Assembly (NCBI GenBank): GCA_012932865.1
Contig: SAXG01000002.1
Location: forward strand, 310,001-374,000
DNA from: Amylostereum areolatum
Taxonomy: Eukaryota > Basidiomycota > Agaricomycetes > Russulales > Stereaceae
Length of the DNA: 64,000 nt
Direction: 5' to 3'
Part shown: one piece after another, positions 1-12,411 of the stretch
Numbering within the stretch: position 1 is the stretch's first letter
How the letters are laid out: the number at the start of each line of letters is the position of its first letter
Translations under genes and position numbers: made by a program
Notes under the pieces: model-generated
Told to the model about the DNA's origin: nothing
Seen by the model: only the letters and a program-made list of their open reading frames with translations
The model's database searches: none

Positions 1-3000
1 CTTCCTCCTTTGTGTACCCAATTCGATCTTTGTTATCCCATATTCAGCCCGCGCAGACCGACCGACCCGGTCGTCATCGAGTGACAGCTTCTGAGGACAT
101 TTTTGCCTCGTCCCTACTCGTGGAAGACGCGAGGTTGACAGCTTCATCGTCGTCTCCCTCGTCCGTATCGTCCTCTCTCGTCTTCACCTCCACCCCCAAC
201 CCCCCCTCTTCCTCCTTGCCTCCGGTCGACAAACCCATCCCCCGCCGCAAGTCTATCCACCTCCCCGTAACACAGGCCCCGCCACCCCTCCAGCGCTCGC
301 GAACATCACTTGCGCCTCTCAACTCCCCTGATCCGCCTCTGGACACTGGCCCCTCTTCATCTGGAAAACCCCGAAGAAAACACTCGAAGCATCAGGCCTC
401 CTCGCGCGTGCCGTCCCCTAACTATCGCCATTTCCCCAACGCCCACGACGGTGCCAATCCTCCAAAGTCTTTCACATCCGCACCGCAGATCGTCAGCCCG
501 CGCGCCGTCGGACCTTCTCTCAACGTCAACTTATCCACTGCACTCATGCGTTCTTCGTCTGATTCCCTTTCCACAACATCCTCCTTCTCCGACCTCTCCG
601 ACGCAGGCATATACAATTCTCGACACCCGCCTAATTTTATCCAGGTTGCCGCCGACGCCTTCGCGGCATATCCGAGTACAGCTGACCAGTTCGGCGTGCC
701 AATGAGACCCTGCTCCTCACCCCCACTCCGCGCTCCATCCCCATATCCGCCTGTTCACATTGCAGACCCAACCATAGTCCATCTCCCGTCCATTCATAGT
801 TCTTCCTCCTCCAGTCAAGCGGGCTCAAGCAACCATTCCGTCTCTGTTCTGTCTGTTGACAAATCGAGACAGCTCCACTCTCCACCCACCTCGGTTCGGC
901 CTTCAGTGTCTTCGGCGCCATCCTCCGCTCAGAATTATGCATCGGAAGCAAGGATGCGCATGTCACCTGCGCCATCCTCAGGCGCAGCTCCATCAGGCAA
1001 CCGAGGCTCGAATTCTGGCACTGCGTCCACCGATAGCCAAAACATCAGCGAAGATCCCTACGTGACTTTTCGCTTCGAGCACAAGGAGGACGACGACGGC
1101 CATCACGTTGTTGTAGGGCGTGAAGGTAAACTGACGCGATGCGAAGACGAGGTGCGTTTCTTCGATCTCGGGTTTCGGACCGTGGTACTCAACTGATCTT
1201 CCCCTCAGCCCATACGGACACCCGGCGCGATACAGGGCTTCGGGGTGCTCATCGCGGTGCAGGAAGACATCGAGAACGAAACGCTCGTTGTGCGTCAAGT
1301 TTCGGAAAACTCTACGGAGCTCCTCGGGCTCAGCCCGCGCTACCTGTTCTCCCTGTCGTGTTTAACGGAGATCCTTCCCGACTCCCAGGTCGACATCCTC
1401 TGGGATAACATCCAATTCCTCACAGGTCCGGATGAGAACGCGAGTAGCGAGGATGACGGGCCACATGTATTCCTACTTAATGGTTGGGGCATGCCCGGCA
1501 GCGCTCTACCCAACGAGCCTGATCGCGATCGGTTCAATCGGCGCCACTGGTCCTGCTGGTGTGCCGCTCATCGTCCCAGACCCGAGGCTCATAATAGCAA
1601 CGATCCGATACCGGCCATGGCGAAAGACCTCATCATTCTCGAGTTTGAGCTCGAACGCGACGTTTTCAATCCGCTCTACCCCAATGTCCCCACCGCGAAT
1701 AGCGGAACCTCCGGCGTATCCTCGCGTGGGAGTAACGGTGCGGCTAGCACGAGCAGCGCAGCGACTTCTGGTACGCTCGTTTCTGAAGTCGGCGGGATTC
1801 CCAACCAGTCCAGCACGCAGTCCTCCGTCACGAGCAGCAGCGGCGCCGAGAGTGGCACCGACAGCCTCCAAGGGACAATACTCCCCTGCCGATCCGCACA
1901 GTCACTCTCTCCCGAACCGTCCACAAATGGATTAGGTACGCTGGTACCGGGTCTGGAAGGAGAAGATGAATGGGGGCCTTCTGCAGAGGAAATTTTGGAG
2001 AGCACGACGAACCGCGCAAAACCGCTCCTTGCTCTCGAACGCATCCGCAGGATGAGCGGCATGCCTTCAGGCCCTCAGAAGAGTCCTGTGCGCGGGTCCA
2101 CAGGGCGTCGCACACGCCGTGGACATAGTTCGGGCGTGGGTATGATGGACGTGTTTGCAGTTATGGCACAGATCAACGATCAACTCGGCGCGGCCCCAGA
2201 CCTCGACGAGTTCTTGAAGGTCGTCGTCGGCGTGATCAAGGACTTGACGCAGTTCCATCGAGTCCTGGTATATCAATTTGACGAGAGCTGGAACGGGAAG
2301 ACGGTCGCAGAGCTGGTGGATTGGCAGAAGACGCACGATCTATACAGGGGACTACATTTTCCGGCGTCGGATATTCCCGCTCAGGTGCGTGGTACAACCT
2401 GGCTTCGTTCTGGCTTTGGTTGAGGCTCACTGGTTGGGACAGGCGAGGCATTTGTACACAATTAGTGAGTGATTCTACAAGACGAACCCTAATTTGAACA
2501 CAAACTCACTGATGGACTCCAGATAAAATGCGACTCCTGTACGATCGCGATCAAGTAACCGCTCGGCTTGTGGTCAAGAGCGCGGACGATCTCAAAGTGC
2601 CTTTAGTGAGTGCATATTTCTTGAATCGACCTTTGCGCAATATGTTGAGAACGAGTACAGAACATGACACACTGTTATCTGCGAGCTATGAGTCCCATTC
2701 ATATCAAGTGTAGGTGACATCTGTACCATGTGTCATCCTGTATTCATGCTCGTTTACAGACCTTGGGAATATGGGCGTACGGTCGTCAATGTCCGTGGTA
2801 AGCCGGTATCTTCGTGGTTGAGTCTCTTTTAATGTTTTATTCCAGTCTATCATGGCATTTGGTCAACTATGGGGTCTTGTTGCGTGCCACTCGTACGGCT
2901 CTTACGGCACGCGAGTGTCCTTCCCCGTCCGACAGATGCTTCGCCTCCTGAGTGACTCCATCTCGCGCAATATCGAACGCCTCAGCTACGCGCAACGCCT

Positions 3001-5664
3001 ACACACCCGGAAGCTGGTCCGCATATCTCCCGACCTGACTCATGAGTCGCTGACCTTAGACTCGATCACCTCAGTTCAACACGATGACCAGCGACCAGCA
3101 CCCGACAGGGTATATCGTGTCCAACGCGGACGATTTGCTCGGACTCTTCGACGCCGATTTTGGCGTGCTCGTCATCGGCGAGGGCGCGAAGATTCTCGGG
3201 CCGAATCAACATGGGCAGGAGGTGCTTGTCGTAGCGGAATACTTACGCCTGAAACAGTTCAACTTGATACAGGTGTCGCAGGCCGTAACGAAGGATTACC
3301 CCGACCTCCACCTGTATACGGGGCTGGAGGTGATCGCAGGGCTGCTGTATGTGCCGCTGTCGAGCGGGGGGCGGGACTTCATTGCATTTCTGCGGAAGGG
3401 TCAGCCACGGCACGTGCATTGGGCCGGGAAACCGTACAAGGAGGACAGAGGCGAAAAGGCAACGCTCGAACCGAGACGGTCGTTCAAGGTCTGGTCCGAG
3501 ACGGTCGCAGGGAGGTGTAGAGCATGGACAGACGAGCAGTTGGAGACAGCGGGCGTGCTTGGCGCTCGTATACGGCAAGGTGTGTTTGATTGGGTCCCTT
3601 CGTCCATAAGGAAAGGATGACTCACAGGCATCCGTTGCATAGTTCATCGAGGTGTGGAGACAGAAGGAGACGGCATTGCAGACGACCAAGTTAACGAACA
3701 TCTTGCTGTCGAACGCCGGGCACGAGGTTCGGACGCCTTTGAACCATATCATCAAGTGAGTTTATTCGTTAGGTATGTCACGAAGTGGGATGCTGATGAT
3801 TCCATGGTAGTTGTCTTGAACTAGCGCTCAATGGGGCACTCGACCTTGAGACGCGGGCGAATCTCAGCCAGTCTCATGCGGCGTCGAAGGCCAGTGTTGT
3901 TCTCATCTAGTACGGTCTTGCGCATTGAATGTTATCACAGAGCTTGTTGTTCACGATCAACGACCTACTGGACCTCACGCGACTGGAGAGCGGTAACGAG
4001 ACTTCATTCAACGAACCTTTCGACTTGCACGGCATCATCGAAGATGCAACCAACTTGTACAAGACGGAGGCCATCCGGCGAGGGTTGAAGTTCCAATTGG
4101 ACATCGCCAACAGTCCCAGGATGGTCGTGGGCGACTCTAGTAAGATTCGCACCGTGGTAGCTAACCTAACTGCGAACTCTCGTGAGCGCGATCCCTTTGA
4201 TTGTGTAAAGTTTGTGCAGCTCATCGTAAACGTATAGTGAAATATACACAGGTGGGATCTATTACGATCACCTGCAAAGCATTCGATGAGCCTCAGGGAC
4301 TGCGTCATCCGAGGTCGTTGGCGGTGGAAATTGTCGTTCGTGATACTGGGTGTGGAATACCCGCGACCAAGTTGGAGAGCATATTCCGCGAGTTCGAACA
4401 GGTGGAATCCGCGCAGCCGAAGACGAGCGCCGCACCTGGTCTTGGTAAGGTCTTCTTTCCATCGTGACTTGGTTTCCGTCTGACGGGCTGCCTTGATAGG
4501 CTTGGGTCTGGCCGTCGTAGCACGGATTGTGGAGCAGCTGGGTGGACAACTGCGTGTGGACTCGAAGGTCAACGAGGGCAGCAGCTTCTCGTTTTTGATC
4601 CCATTCACCCTGTGGGACGGGGTTGGAAGGTCACCATCGTCGACGCTGTCCTCGACGTCCAGCAGTTCGTTCCCGAGACAGCGGAAGAGTAGCCATGGAT
4701 CGGGAAGCAGTCGGGAGGTGGACAATATCGTCGATGCGTTTACGAACACTTTAGGGATGATAGGACCTGGCGTGGAAACACCCTCGCCAAAGATGGCGGT
4801 CCCTGGTATATTCCACATCCCTGGCTCGCGGACGCCGCTTAGGCCGGTGAAAGTGGCCGACCACAATCTGGATGCACCTCTTGGGAATATTTCTTCTTTA
4901 TCGAGTATAGGGACTGCGGGCTTGTTCGGACTCCCGTCTGAGAATATCTCAGATGGGCCGCGGAGACCGGCACCTTCTTCGAAGCCCAATCCGGGAGGCG
5001 TCAAATTGAGAGTTCTCATTGTGGAGGTATGTTGAGCTTTCGGTTGTGAATTGACGTCGATTACCGACTGATATGTGGATCAGGACAATGACATCAATCG
5101 GAAGATCCTCGCGAAAAGGTTGGTGTTGGACGGGCATATCGTCGTCAATACCACGAATGGACAGGAAGGCGTTGATCAAATCGTCGCAGACCAAGCCTTC
5201 GATTGTATTCTTATGGATGTGCAGTGCGTTTTCTTTCTTTTCTTGCGCGTGGATGGAGATTCAGACCTTCGCTTGGCAGGATGCCCATCCTAAACGGATT
5301 CGAAGCCACGGAACGCATCCGCGAACTGGAAGTATCCTCGCTTCCCAAGCTCGAACGCACATCCCACCTCCTAAATGGGCGCATCCCCATCTTTGCGGTG
5401 TCGGCGTCGCTGCTAGAACGGCAGCGAGACGAGCTCTCCGAAATCGGCATCGACGGCTGGATCTTGAAACCGATTGACTTCAAACGGTTGAGGTTGATCC
5501 TGCAAGGGGTGACCGATTCGGAGCAACGCGCTCGCGAGGAGTATAAGGCTGGTGCTAGTGGAGGCTGGGAGCTCGGAGGGTGGCTTCCACGGCAGGAACC
5601 TCACAAGCGGACACAAACCGATTTCGACATCGACGACGACGTGAAGAGCGCGTCTGGCGATTGA
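1..5664 (+). CDS. Fungal phytochrome hybrid histidine kinase (FphA/Phy1 type), 5' end cut by window edge
   Basis: Red/far-red photoreceptor with a histidine kinase and a receiver on one chain. The sequence opens inside a Ser/Pro-rich N-terminal extension with no upstream ATG, so the start is outside the window. Exon 1 ends with RCEDE and exon 2 begins PIRTPGAIQ; the Cys codon at 1140-1142 sits where bacterial and fungal phytochromes attach biliverdin. After the PAS domain comes a Ser-rich insert (about 1690-2120), then GAF (about 2150-2920), PHY (about 2930-3640), HisKA with SNAGHEVRTP (His codon 3721-3723), HATPase with NLTANS and the G-box GLGLGLAV, a Ser-rich linker and a receiver with phospho-acceptor ILMDVQMP (Asp codon 5216-5218). 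About a dozen introns are visible (for example 1152-1208, 3017-3074, 4182-4237). The splice at about 3912-3950 uses a weak GTTGTT donor. The stop TGA is at 5662-5664. All key residues are present, so the protein is probably functional. Confidence 0.95.
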
Positions 5665-6343
5665 GATTCCCATGTGGCCCGTCCCGTGTCCCTTTTCTAC
5701 ACACACTCCTATTCTGCCACTCTCGCCTCCTTTTTTTCTACACTATCATTTCACGGACGATCCTCCGCACGTATCATACCCACACGGCTCGGACAGTCAT
5801 CGACCGACACGACCATTCTGTACATCTTCCTATCCATCATGTCACGAACGTTCTCATCCATACCTGTGTACCTGCTTATCCTTCCTTTTTCTCGGTAGCT
5901 CGCGCGGTCCTGCTTAGAGTTCATTCCTCGGTCATCGTTGTATCCGTACTCTCCTTCCTTCATGACCTCTTCCTTCCTTACCATGCTCTCCCTTCCTCTT
6001 CCTCTTTGTCAAGTCATTCACGTCGCACTTGTAAGGTTACTGTAACTGTCCTCTCTGGGTTTGGTGTCTCGCATACTTCTAATGCCTATGCGCGTTAGGT
6101 AGAAGTATGTGTCGTTGCTTCCGCCATGTCCACCTATTCTGTAGTAGTATCCGTCGCTTCTTGGTCTCCGCTTGGTACTTTCCGGTTTCATGGCTCGGTC
6201 GCCTGTGTCATCCCGCTGTATTACATGCCCCATTCATACACGTCTTCGTAGGCGGGAGCTCTTTCTCAAATGAAATACTCAAGTTCTACCGACAGTTTCA
6301 CAACAAGTCCAAGGTATTGGAAGCCCGCATCGTGCGGGCAACA
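5665..6343. other. Intergenic stretch downstream of the phytochrome gene
   Basis: Pyrimidine-rich sequence, at first probably the phytochrome 3' UTR. The ORFs present are short, low in complexity and show no family resemblance. A perfect 7-bp hairpin with a 3-nt loop (6323-6339) lies just outside the MITE that follows. No gene is supported. Confidence 0.6.
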
Positions 6344-6351
6344 CTAAGGAG
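6344..6351. repeat. Left target-site duplication of hAT-like MITE
   Basis: CTAAGGAG directly abuts the left terminal inverted repeat and matches 6968-6975 exactly. Confidence 0.85.
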
Positions 6352-6967
6352 TAGTGTTCTGCAGGGCCGGGCTCGGAGGCCCTAAGCCCGACTGGCCCGG
6401 CCCGGGCTTTACAAGCCCAGCCCGAGCCCGTCGCCGGGCTAGTATGAGGCTCAGGCTCGGGCTTGAGGTGATGAAAGCCCAAGCCCGGCCCTCGAGCCCG
6501 GGCTTTTTGGTACACAGTAAACTGAGCTATCTGCGTCAATTGAGAGCATAGAGAGTGAGATGTGGAAGGATGCGATGCGAGTTCAGTCTCCTCGACAATG
6601 AAGGTGGCTTAACTCTGAGGGTGGGAAGCCGAAACATGGCCATAAAAGGAAGCTAACCGTGATTACGTCATCATATAACGGTCTCGTTGACTTCAGCAGC
6701 GTCAAATCAAGGCCGAAAACTAAGGGAAGACTGTCGCGCTGCTCTTAGCACCAATCAAGAGAGTTCTTAAGAGATATATAGACACCAAAACCCTAACTAC
6801 TAGCACCCTCACCTGCATGCATGAAGCCCGGGCCTAAGCCCGAGCCCGGCCTGTACCCGGCCCAAGCCCCCATATCAGGCTCGGGCTCCCCTTTCTCACG
6901 GCCCGAGCCCTTCAAAACCCGGCCCGACCCGCGGGCTTTGAGCCCGGCCCGAGCCCGCAGAACACTA
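6352..6967. mobile_element. Non-autonomous hAT-like MITE with 8-bp target duplication
   Basis: The element is 616 bp and is flanked by the direct repeat CTAAGGAG (6344-6351 and 6968-6975). Its ends are inverted: the left end reads TAGTGTTCTGC and the right end is the reverse complement of the same 11 bases. An 8-bp duplication and a TAGNG-type terminus are hallmarks of the hAT superfamily. Both subterminal zones (about 6365-6510 and 6825-6960) are packed with GCCCGGGC/AAGCCCG-type motifs on both strands and could fold back. The middle (about 6540-6820) is AT-richer and carries no transposase, so the element would depend on an enzyme supplied in trans. Confidence 0.85.
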
Positions 6968-6975
6968 CTAAGGAG
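6968..6975. repeat. Right target-site duplication of hAT-like MITE
   Basis: CTAAGGAG directly abuts the right terminal inverted repeat and matches 6344-6351 exactly. Confidence 0.85.
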
Positions 6976-7192
6976 ACGAGCAGACAGCGAGAGAGAAGGA
7001 CGGAGATCACGCAGTGAGCTAAACAGGATCACAGCGTGATATAAGAGCAGGAGAAAATAGAATGATATGTACTTGCGGGAATGTCGAGACTATAAGGTCT
7101 CGAGTGACATCTGAACAAACATGGACAATGGTCAGGACTGAGGAAGAGGTGGAGCGTCCGAATACGGAGTCCGAGGACGCCAAACGGGCCGG

Positions 7193-7213
7193 CTGTAAGC
7201 CGTAGGCTTACAG
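7193..7213. other. Perfect 9-bp stem-loop 3' of the MFS gene
   Basis: CTGTAAGCC, a GTA loop, then GGCTTACAG. It lies about 100 bp past the stop codon of the minus-strand transporter and may be in its 3' UTR. The rest of 6976-7308 shows no gene. Confidence 0.4.
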
Positions 7214-7308
7214 GTATATAGCAAATGACTTAAGTCCGTGGTTGCATGGATCGTGCGTATACTGGTCCTCAGGATACTCTATACAAGCTGTCACATATCG
7301 CTCTGCCA

Positions 7309-9124
7309 TTAAGCCACGAATGATCGCTCTCTCAACCTCTCTCCAAATTTCCAGAACAAGTATGGTATGGGAAGGGCCGCCACAGAAATCAGAGCGAGAA
7401 CAGACGTGCCCCTGAGGTATGTTAGTACAGTTGAGAAAATATATGAAGGGGCATACACGTACCAACCATATCCCAGCGTGGCGTACATATCCGTCCCGAC
7501 CGTGCTGAAAATGACACCGGAGACACTGCGAGACAAAACAGTGGCCGCGAGTGCTGACGCGGCATATTGCCCAAATGCGTCCACAAGATATGTCTGGATG
7601 CAGATCTGCAGCCGTCCACGTTAGTCAGACGCCACTTGATCGTCAGTTACTTAGGCCAAAATGCTGCACTCACGTAAGTCATCAACATCCCAAACGCGAA
7701 AATACCCGCACCCAGAAGCGGAAGAATGAAGTATGCCTGAGCGTTCGCAGTCCAGCCGTAGATGAACAGACCGCCAGGGACCACAAGCATCCCTATCTGT
7801 GGAGGGGTCAGTCACGTCCCCTGAGGGCTGGATTGACTTTCTGACCTGCATGAAGAGCATGCGGTACTCAGGCTTCTGACCACCGTATCGCCGACAGAGG
7901 TCTCGATAGGATCGATTGAGTGTAAAAGCACAGAAGACGGTGGAGATGAGACAGCCGATGCCTACGCGTCAAAAAGTCAGCCTATCTTAGTTAGCGCGAC
8001 CGTAACAGCACAGTTACGCACCTGCGCCCAAGTATGCCAACCCTTCATTCCCATTTCTCCATCCATAGGTGAATAACCCATACTGTGATTCTGGTCCAAA
8101 CAAGAGGGGTATCGTGACCAGATGTAGATAGAGGATGCCGTATATGAGCGCCATGTAGATACTCATCGTCGTTACGATTGGCGCGAATAGCAGCATTCGG
8201 AGGGGACGCGTAATGCTGTGTCTAAAGCTGGTGGTTCTGGGCGCGGACCATTCACCTTTGGATCGTGCGATGAGATATGGCAAATATGTCTCTCGCAGAA
8301 AAAAGACCGAGACGAGGGTAACGACCCCGCTCCTGAGTTACAAACGAAACCGTCAGTGAAGGTATCGAAGGGAGATGAAGGCCACTCACGAAACGGCCAT
8401 CGTCCACATCAACCAACGCCATCCTGCCCTTTGCGCGATATAACCTCCGATGAGGCCGCCTATCGCAGGGCCGAAAGTAGGGCCAAAACTATACACTGCT
8501 TGGGCCCCCGCGCGTTCTTCGCGTCGAAATATATCCCCAATGGTACCACCTCCCAGAGAGGGACCAGCACTGAATACGTTCAGTTCCGATGAAACCCACT
8601 TTCCATATTTAGGCTCACCTTCCTGCCAAACCGGCCAAGAACCGAAGGATTATCAAACTCACTTCGTTTTTGACGAGCGCGCATCCGATGTTGAGTACAG
8701 AGAATAGTCCAAAGGAGACCAGATACACAAGTCTTCGTCCATACATCTCACTGAACGGGGCAAGGTATAGAGGACCGAGACCGATGCCGAGGATAAAAAG
8801 GGCGACGGGAAGACCGGATACGAATGAGTTGGTCACCCCTAGGTCTTCGTCCACCTCCAATGCACCCACGGCGAGAATCGTGCTGCATATGGGGGAGAGG
8901 GTTCCCTGGATGGCGATTAGTGCAAGGTTTAGCCACTTCTTGTGCGATGACCAGTCGTGGGGGTTCTGGACTTGAGAGTGAACTACTGGAGGGCTGTCGT
9001 GGCGTAGAGATTGCTTTAGTATGTATGTCACGCCCGCTTCGGATGAGTTGGGAGAGGTACTGCGAAGGCTGAGAGGGCGTTGAAGGTGGTCGTTAAAAGC
9101 ATTGTCCGCGACCGAGGCCATCAC
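7309..9124 (-). CDS. MFS multidrug/polyamine-type transporter (DHA1, Tpo1/Flr1-like)
   Basis: Proton-coupled drug or metabolite antiporter of the plasma membrane. The start ATG is at 9122-9124 and the stop at 7309-7311, with about six short introns. A roughly 60-residue cytosolic N-terminus precedes the first membrane segment (NLALIAIQGTLSPICSTILA). The TM2-TM3 loop carries the DHA1 motif FSEMYGRRLVY. The TM5 region holds a motif-C-like GPSLGGG, followed by GPTFGPAIGGLIGGYIAQ and WRWLMW, typical of Tpo1/Flr1-type exporters. The second half continues through further hydrophobic segments to a short C-terminus ending FVA. Twelve segments fit the length. I see no frameshift. It lies head-to-head with the citrate synthase-like gene. 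The substrate cannot be read from the sequence. Confidence 0.9.
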
Positions 9125-10420
9125 CTGAAGAAGGCCGAGAGCCGAGCTGGATGGACGCAGAGAGGAAAAGAGTGAACGAGAGTGCCAGCACTCGAGGGAG
9201 TCGAGAATTGAGAGTAGATGGACAGCCTCCTCGACAGATTACCCCCTACAGTAGATCTCAACGAGGAAAAGCGCTCGGTGATGTCCTGTCCGCATTAGGG
9301 ACATCGATCTGAGCAAGAGGCTCCAAACGCCATCAGGCTCCAGCACAGCCAGATGGCTCGTCCCAGACTCCTGACCGTTGTTTCAGGAGGCCGATCCTGG
9401 ATGGATAGAGCATGGCTCACCTGTTACAGTAAGTAGCCTTCCTTGGGTAGTCCGGTGCAACCTGGCGCAACGGCTGCAGTGGCGGTGGCCTAATGCAGAA
9501 TACAAGAAATCAAACTGCAAGCTTTCTTACTCTGGGGTTTTCCCACTTCTTGCTTCGACGGAAAGCGCGACACCTCGAGGATTGGACGCTACTCACTGTC
9601 GTGCTGAGGCGACATCCTGGAACACGATCCGCCTGGATTCCGTGGGCAAGACAGGATACCACGGGTACGGAACTGTACGAATAAGGAGACCATGAGCCGT
9701 GGGTGGTCAATTGTCAGAGCGGGAATCAATCAACCCGTAGAGACTCGACGACGTCGGCGGGACCTACAAGTTTTCCCATACCCTGAGGCTGCCCTGAGAT
9801 TTGTCGTATGGGTATATTGAGTTGAGCGCTGGGGAGCCCGTCACTCAAGCCAAAAACCGATCATTTTCCTCCGCAATATGACACATACACGGGTCCAGCG
9901 GTTGTTTTGAGGATCCTATGAGACGAGTCGACGACGGAGAGTCGAGACAGCACAACTCAAGCCTCGCACCAGATGTTCGGGACACCCGGGCCGAGACGAT
10001 GGTGCTCACGTGACCGCGTTGACGAGGTGGCCCATGAATCCTGCTGCGGAGTCTCTCGAGCCTCCAAGCTCCACAGTCCAAACGCACATCTACTTATCGT
10101 CGACCAGTTCTCCGCCATCGGGTAACTATCTATCTCACAACCATGTCTGGATCCTGCCAAGCCGCGCTTTTTGTGCTCTTCTTTTCCCGTCTGCCGTTAG
10201 GCTCTCCGTTCCGCCTTTCCCCCTGCAACTTCTCCAGCTTCTTCCGTACAGATTGATCGTCCAGCGTGAGACTACCTTCAATTGACGTCCGGAGATATCC
10301 TACCTCACGACGAGGCCCTAAGGTTAGTCTGATTGATCATGCGAATGCATCGCCGTTGGGAGGGCTTGCGTTCCTGTCTTTTGGCACCGCGTCCCGACGT
10401 TGCGTTCCCATTCACGCACA
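9125..10420. other. 1.3-kb divergent intergenic region
   Basis: Contains the presumed promoters of the transporter (-) and the citrate synthase-like gene (+). The ORFs here do not resemble known proteins and have no splice logic. I see no RNA gene or mobile-element ends. Confidence 0.5.
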
Positions 10421-10428
10421 TATAAAAG
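10421..10428 (+). promoter_or_regulatory. TATA box of the citrate synthase-like gene
   Basis: TATAAAAG lies 58 nt before the ATG at 10479, in a region with no other gene. Confidence 0.6.
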
Positions 10429-10478
10429 TATCCCTCTAAGCGCACTCCGCCGGATCATCCATTTCTAACAAACCCATC

Positions 10479-12029
10479 ATGGCCGTCTCCGCTCTTGCCG
10501 GCGACTCTTCAACCGACCCAACCATTGTAGTGAGTCCTCTTGCTTGTGTAAATCCTAACTCTTCACTCACAATGCCCCATTTGCACCACCCAGACGCTCA
10601 AAGAAGCCGTCGAGGCTCGGCTGCCCTCTCGCCTCCAGCTCGCCGCTCACCTTCTCGCAGAACATGCGAAAGACCCACTCCAAGAAATCACCGTCGAGAG
10701 CGTCCTCAATGGAATGCGGGGCCTGCCATGTGTACTGTGGGAGGTGTCCGATGTCGGCGTTGACGGCGTCAAGTACCATGGCAAGACCTTGGACGAAATC
10801 GACGCCACACTTCCGAAGTGGCCCGGCTCCTCACAACTCTCACCAGAAGCTGTCCTATGGTTCCTGTACACTGCTACGGCTCCTTCCCAATCCCTTCTCC
10901 AGGATTTCTCCGCCGCCCTTCTCAGGCGCTCCGAGCTCCCGGAAGATGTCAAGCGACTGTGCGACGGCCTGCCTCGTGATATCGCCCCGATGTCCCAAAT
11001 GGTGATGTGTGCCACTCGTCTCTCCGATCATTCGCGTTTCTCCGCCGCGCTAGCGCGAGGGGTACCGAAACGCGACATGTGGGTGCACGCTTTTGAAGAC
11101 TCACTCGACGTTGCCGTCCGCGTGCCTATGCTCGTTGCACGGATCCACGCCAACATAGCACGCAACGGAGAGGATCGGGACATGCCTCTTGATTACTCCC
11201 AAGACATTGCGCAAAATTTTGCGAGTCGCATGGGCAAAACAGATCCAGAGTTTGTCGAGCTTGTTCGCGCTTATTGGTCACTTCACATGGACCATGGAGC
11301 AAATGTATCCTCACATGTCATGCGTACGCCATTCTTTACGAGAACGCCAGCCTGTTCGCTCACCGTGTCCACCAGGAATCTGTAGCTCCGCGTGGACAGA
11401 TGCCTATTCGACCATTGCCGCTGGCTTGATTGGTGGCACGGGGACATTGCACGCAGGTGCTATTGTTAGAGCTGTCCAGTTCACCCTCGCCATGTCCTCC
11501 TCCCTTGGCCCTGACCCCACAGACGAAGCCATCGCAGCTCACGTTCAGGCTATCGTGAAGAACGGCATCAATCTTCCCGGATATGGTCACGCCGTTCTCA
11601 GAGGCGTTGACCCCCGTCTGCGTTTCATCCGCAAATTTCTGGTCAATGCTCACCTGGACACGGTGGATAAATCCAGGACGTCACTGCTGCAACTTGTATC
11701 GCGGACAGATAGTATTGTACCTGACCTACTACAGAAGTTGGTCCCACAATTGAAGAACCCTGCGCCGAACGTCGACGCGTTGAGCGGGTGCCTGCTCTAC
11801 TCTTACGGCATCGACGTCGACTTTCTTCTGCCTGTCATTGTCTGTAGTCGTGGCATGGGATTTATGGCTCAATATACGTGGGATCGAGGTACGCTCATGT
11901 CTACTGGCTTTAATTGATCACGCTCACTAAAGTGAGCGCTTTACAGCACTGTCCTTGCCTATTGAACGACCCTTAAGCGTTACCATGGAGCAGATAGTCG
12001 CCCTCATCGAGCGCCGCAAAGGGGAATAG
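10479..12029 (+). CDS. Divergent citrate synthase family protein (possibly alkylcitrate synthase-like)
   Basis: Citrate synthase fold, which condenses an acyl-CoA with an oxoacid. The start follows a TATA box. Introns include one after MAVSALAGDSSTDPTIV and 11324-11375. Family landmarks in order: GMRGLPCVLWEVS near the N-terminus, MDHGANVSSH (active-site His region), GYGHAVLRGVDPRLRF (second catalytic His), NVDALSGCLLY (catalytic Asp) and GFMAQYTWDRALSLPIERP at the C-terminus. The usual GPLHGLANQ segment is replaced by GTLHAGAIVRAVQ, and the usual SDHEGGN is MDHGAN, so this is not the standard TCA enzyme. No clear mitochondrial presequence is visible; the N-terminus MAVSALAGDSS is short and acidic. 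The altered pocket, with a transporter and a P450 next door, would fit an alkylcitrate synthase or a specialised paralogue. The family is sure; the substrate is a guess. Confidence 0.88.
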
Positions 12030-12411
12030 TAGTCACGCTATATATAATCTATGTACTTGTGTATCTATCATTATCATATACGTACGGTAGGATGTGTTCC
12101 TGTGACACCTTGACGTGATTAGTGCGTCGACGTCCAGAATTCCTTCAGCGAGCAATCCGCGACTCTGAACCTGTCCTTTCTCGGAGGGTCTTAGCGCATA
12201 TGATATATTGCCAGCACGCGAGACTTGGGTTTCTACTCAACGCAGCAAGTCGAGTACTTATTTAAAATCTAAAAACACTTCCAATCTTTCATCAACGACA
12301 TTGCAGAACACCGCCCGCCCTATCGCTCTGTATCTTCAAATAATCGGAGCCACAATCCGCCCTACCACGTTGCTATGAGATGAGCGATGCTAGAATGCTG
12401 GGGACTCGGAT
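12030..12411. other. Tail-to-tail intergenic region
   Basis: Lies between two converging genes. AT-rich just after 12030 (TATATATAATC), fitting 3' UTR and polyadenylation sequence. No gene seen. Confidence 0.5.

Noticed and set aside
3907..5019. Open frame of 370 codons on the minus strand opposite the phytochrome kinase region
   Set aside because: It lies antisense to the HisKA/HATPase exons, whose frames, introns and motifs are clear. Its own translation has no family features.
5580..6100. Plus-strand open frame of 172 codons after the phytochrome
   Set aside because: Overlaps the end of the phytochrome in another frame, and the remainder is pyrimidine-rich 3' UTR-like sequence.
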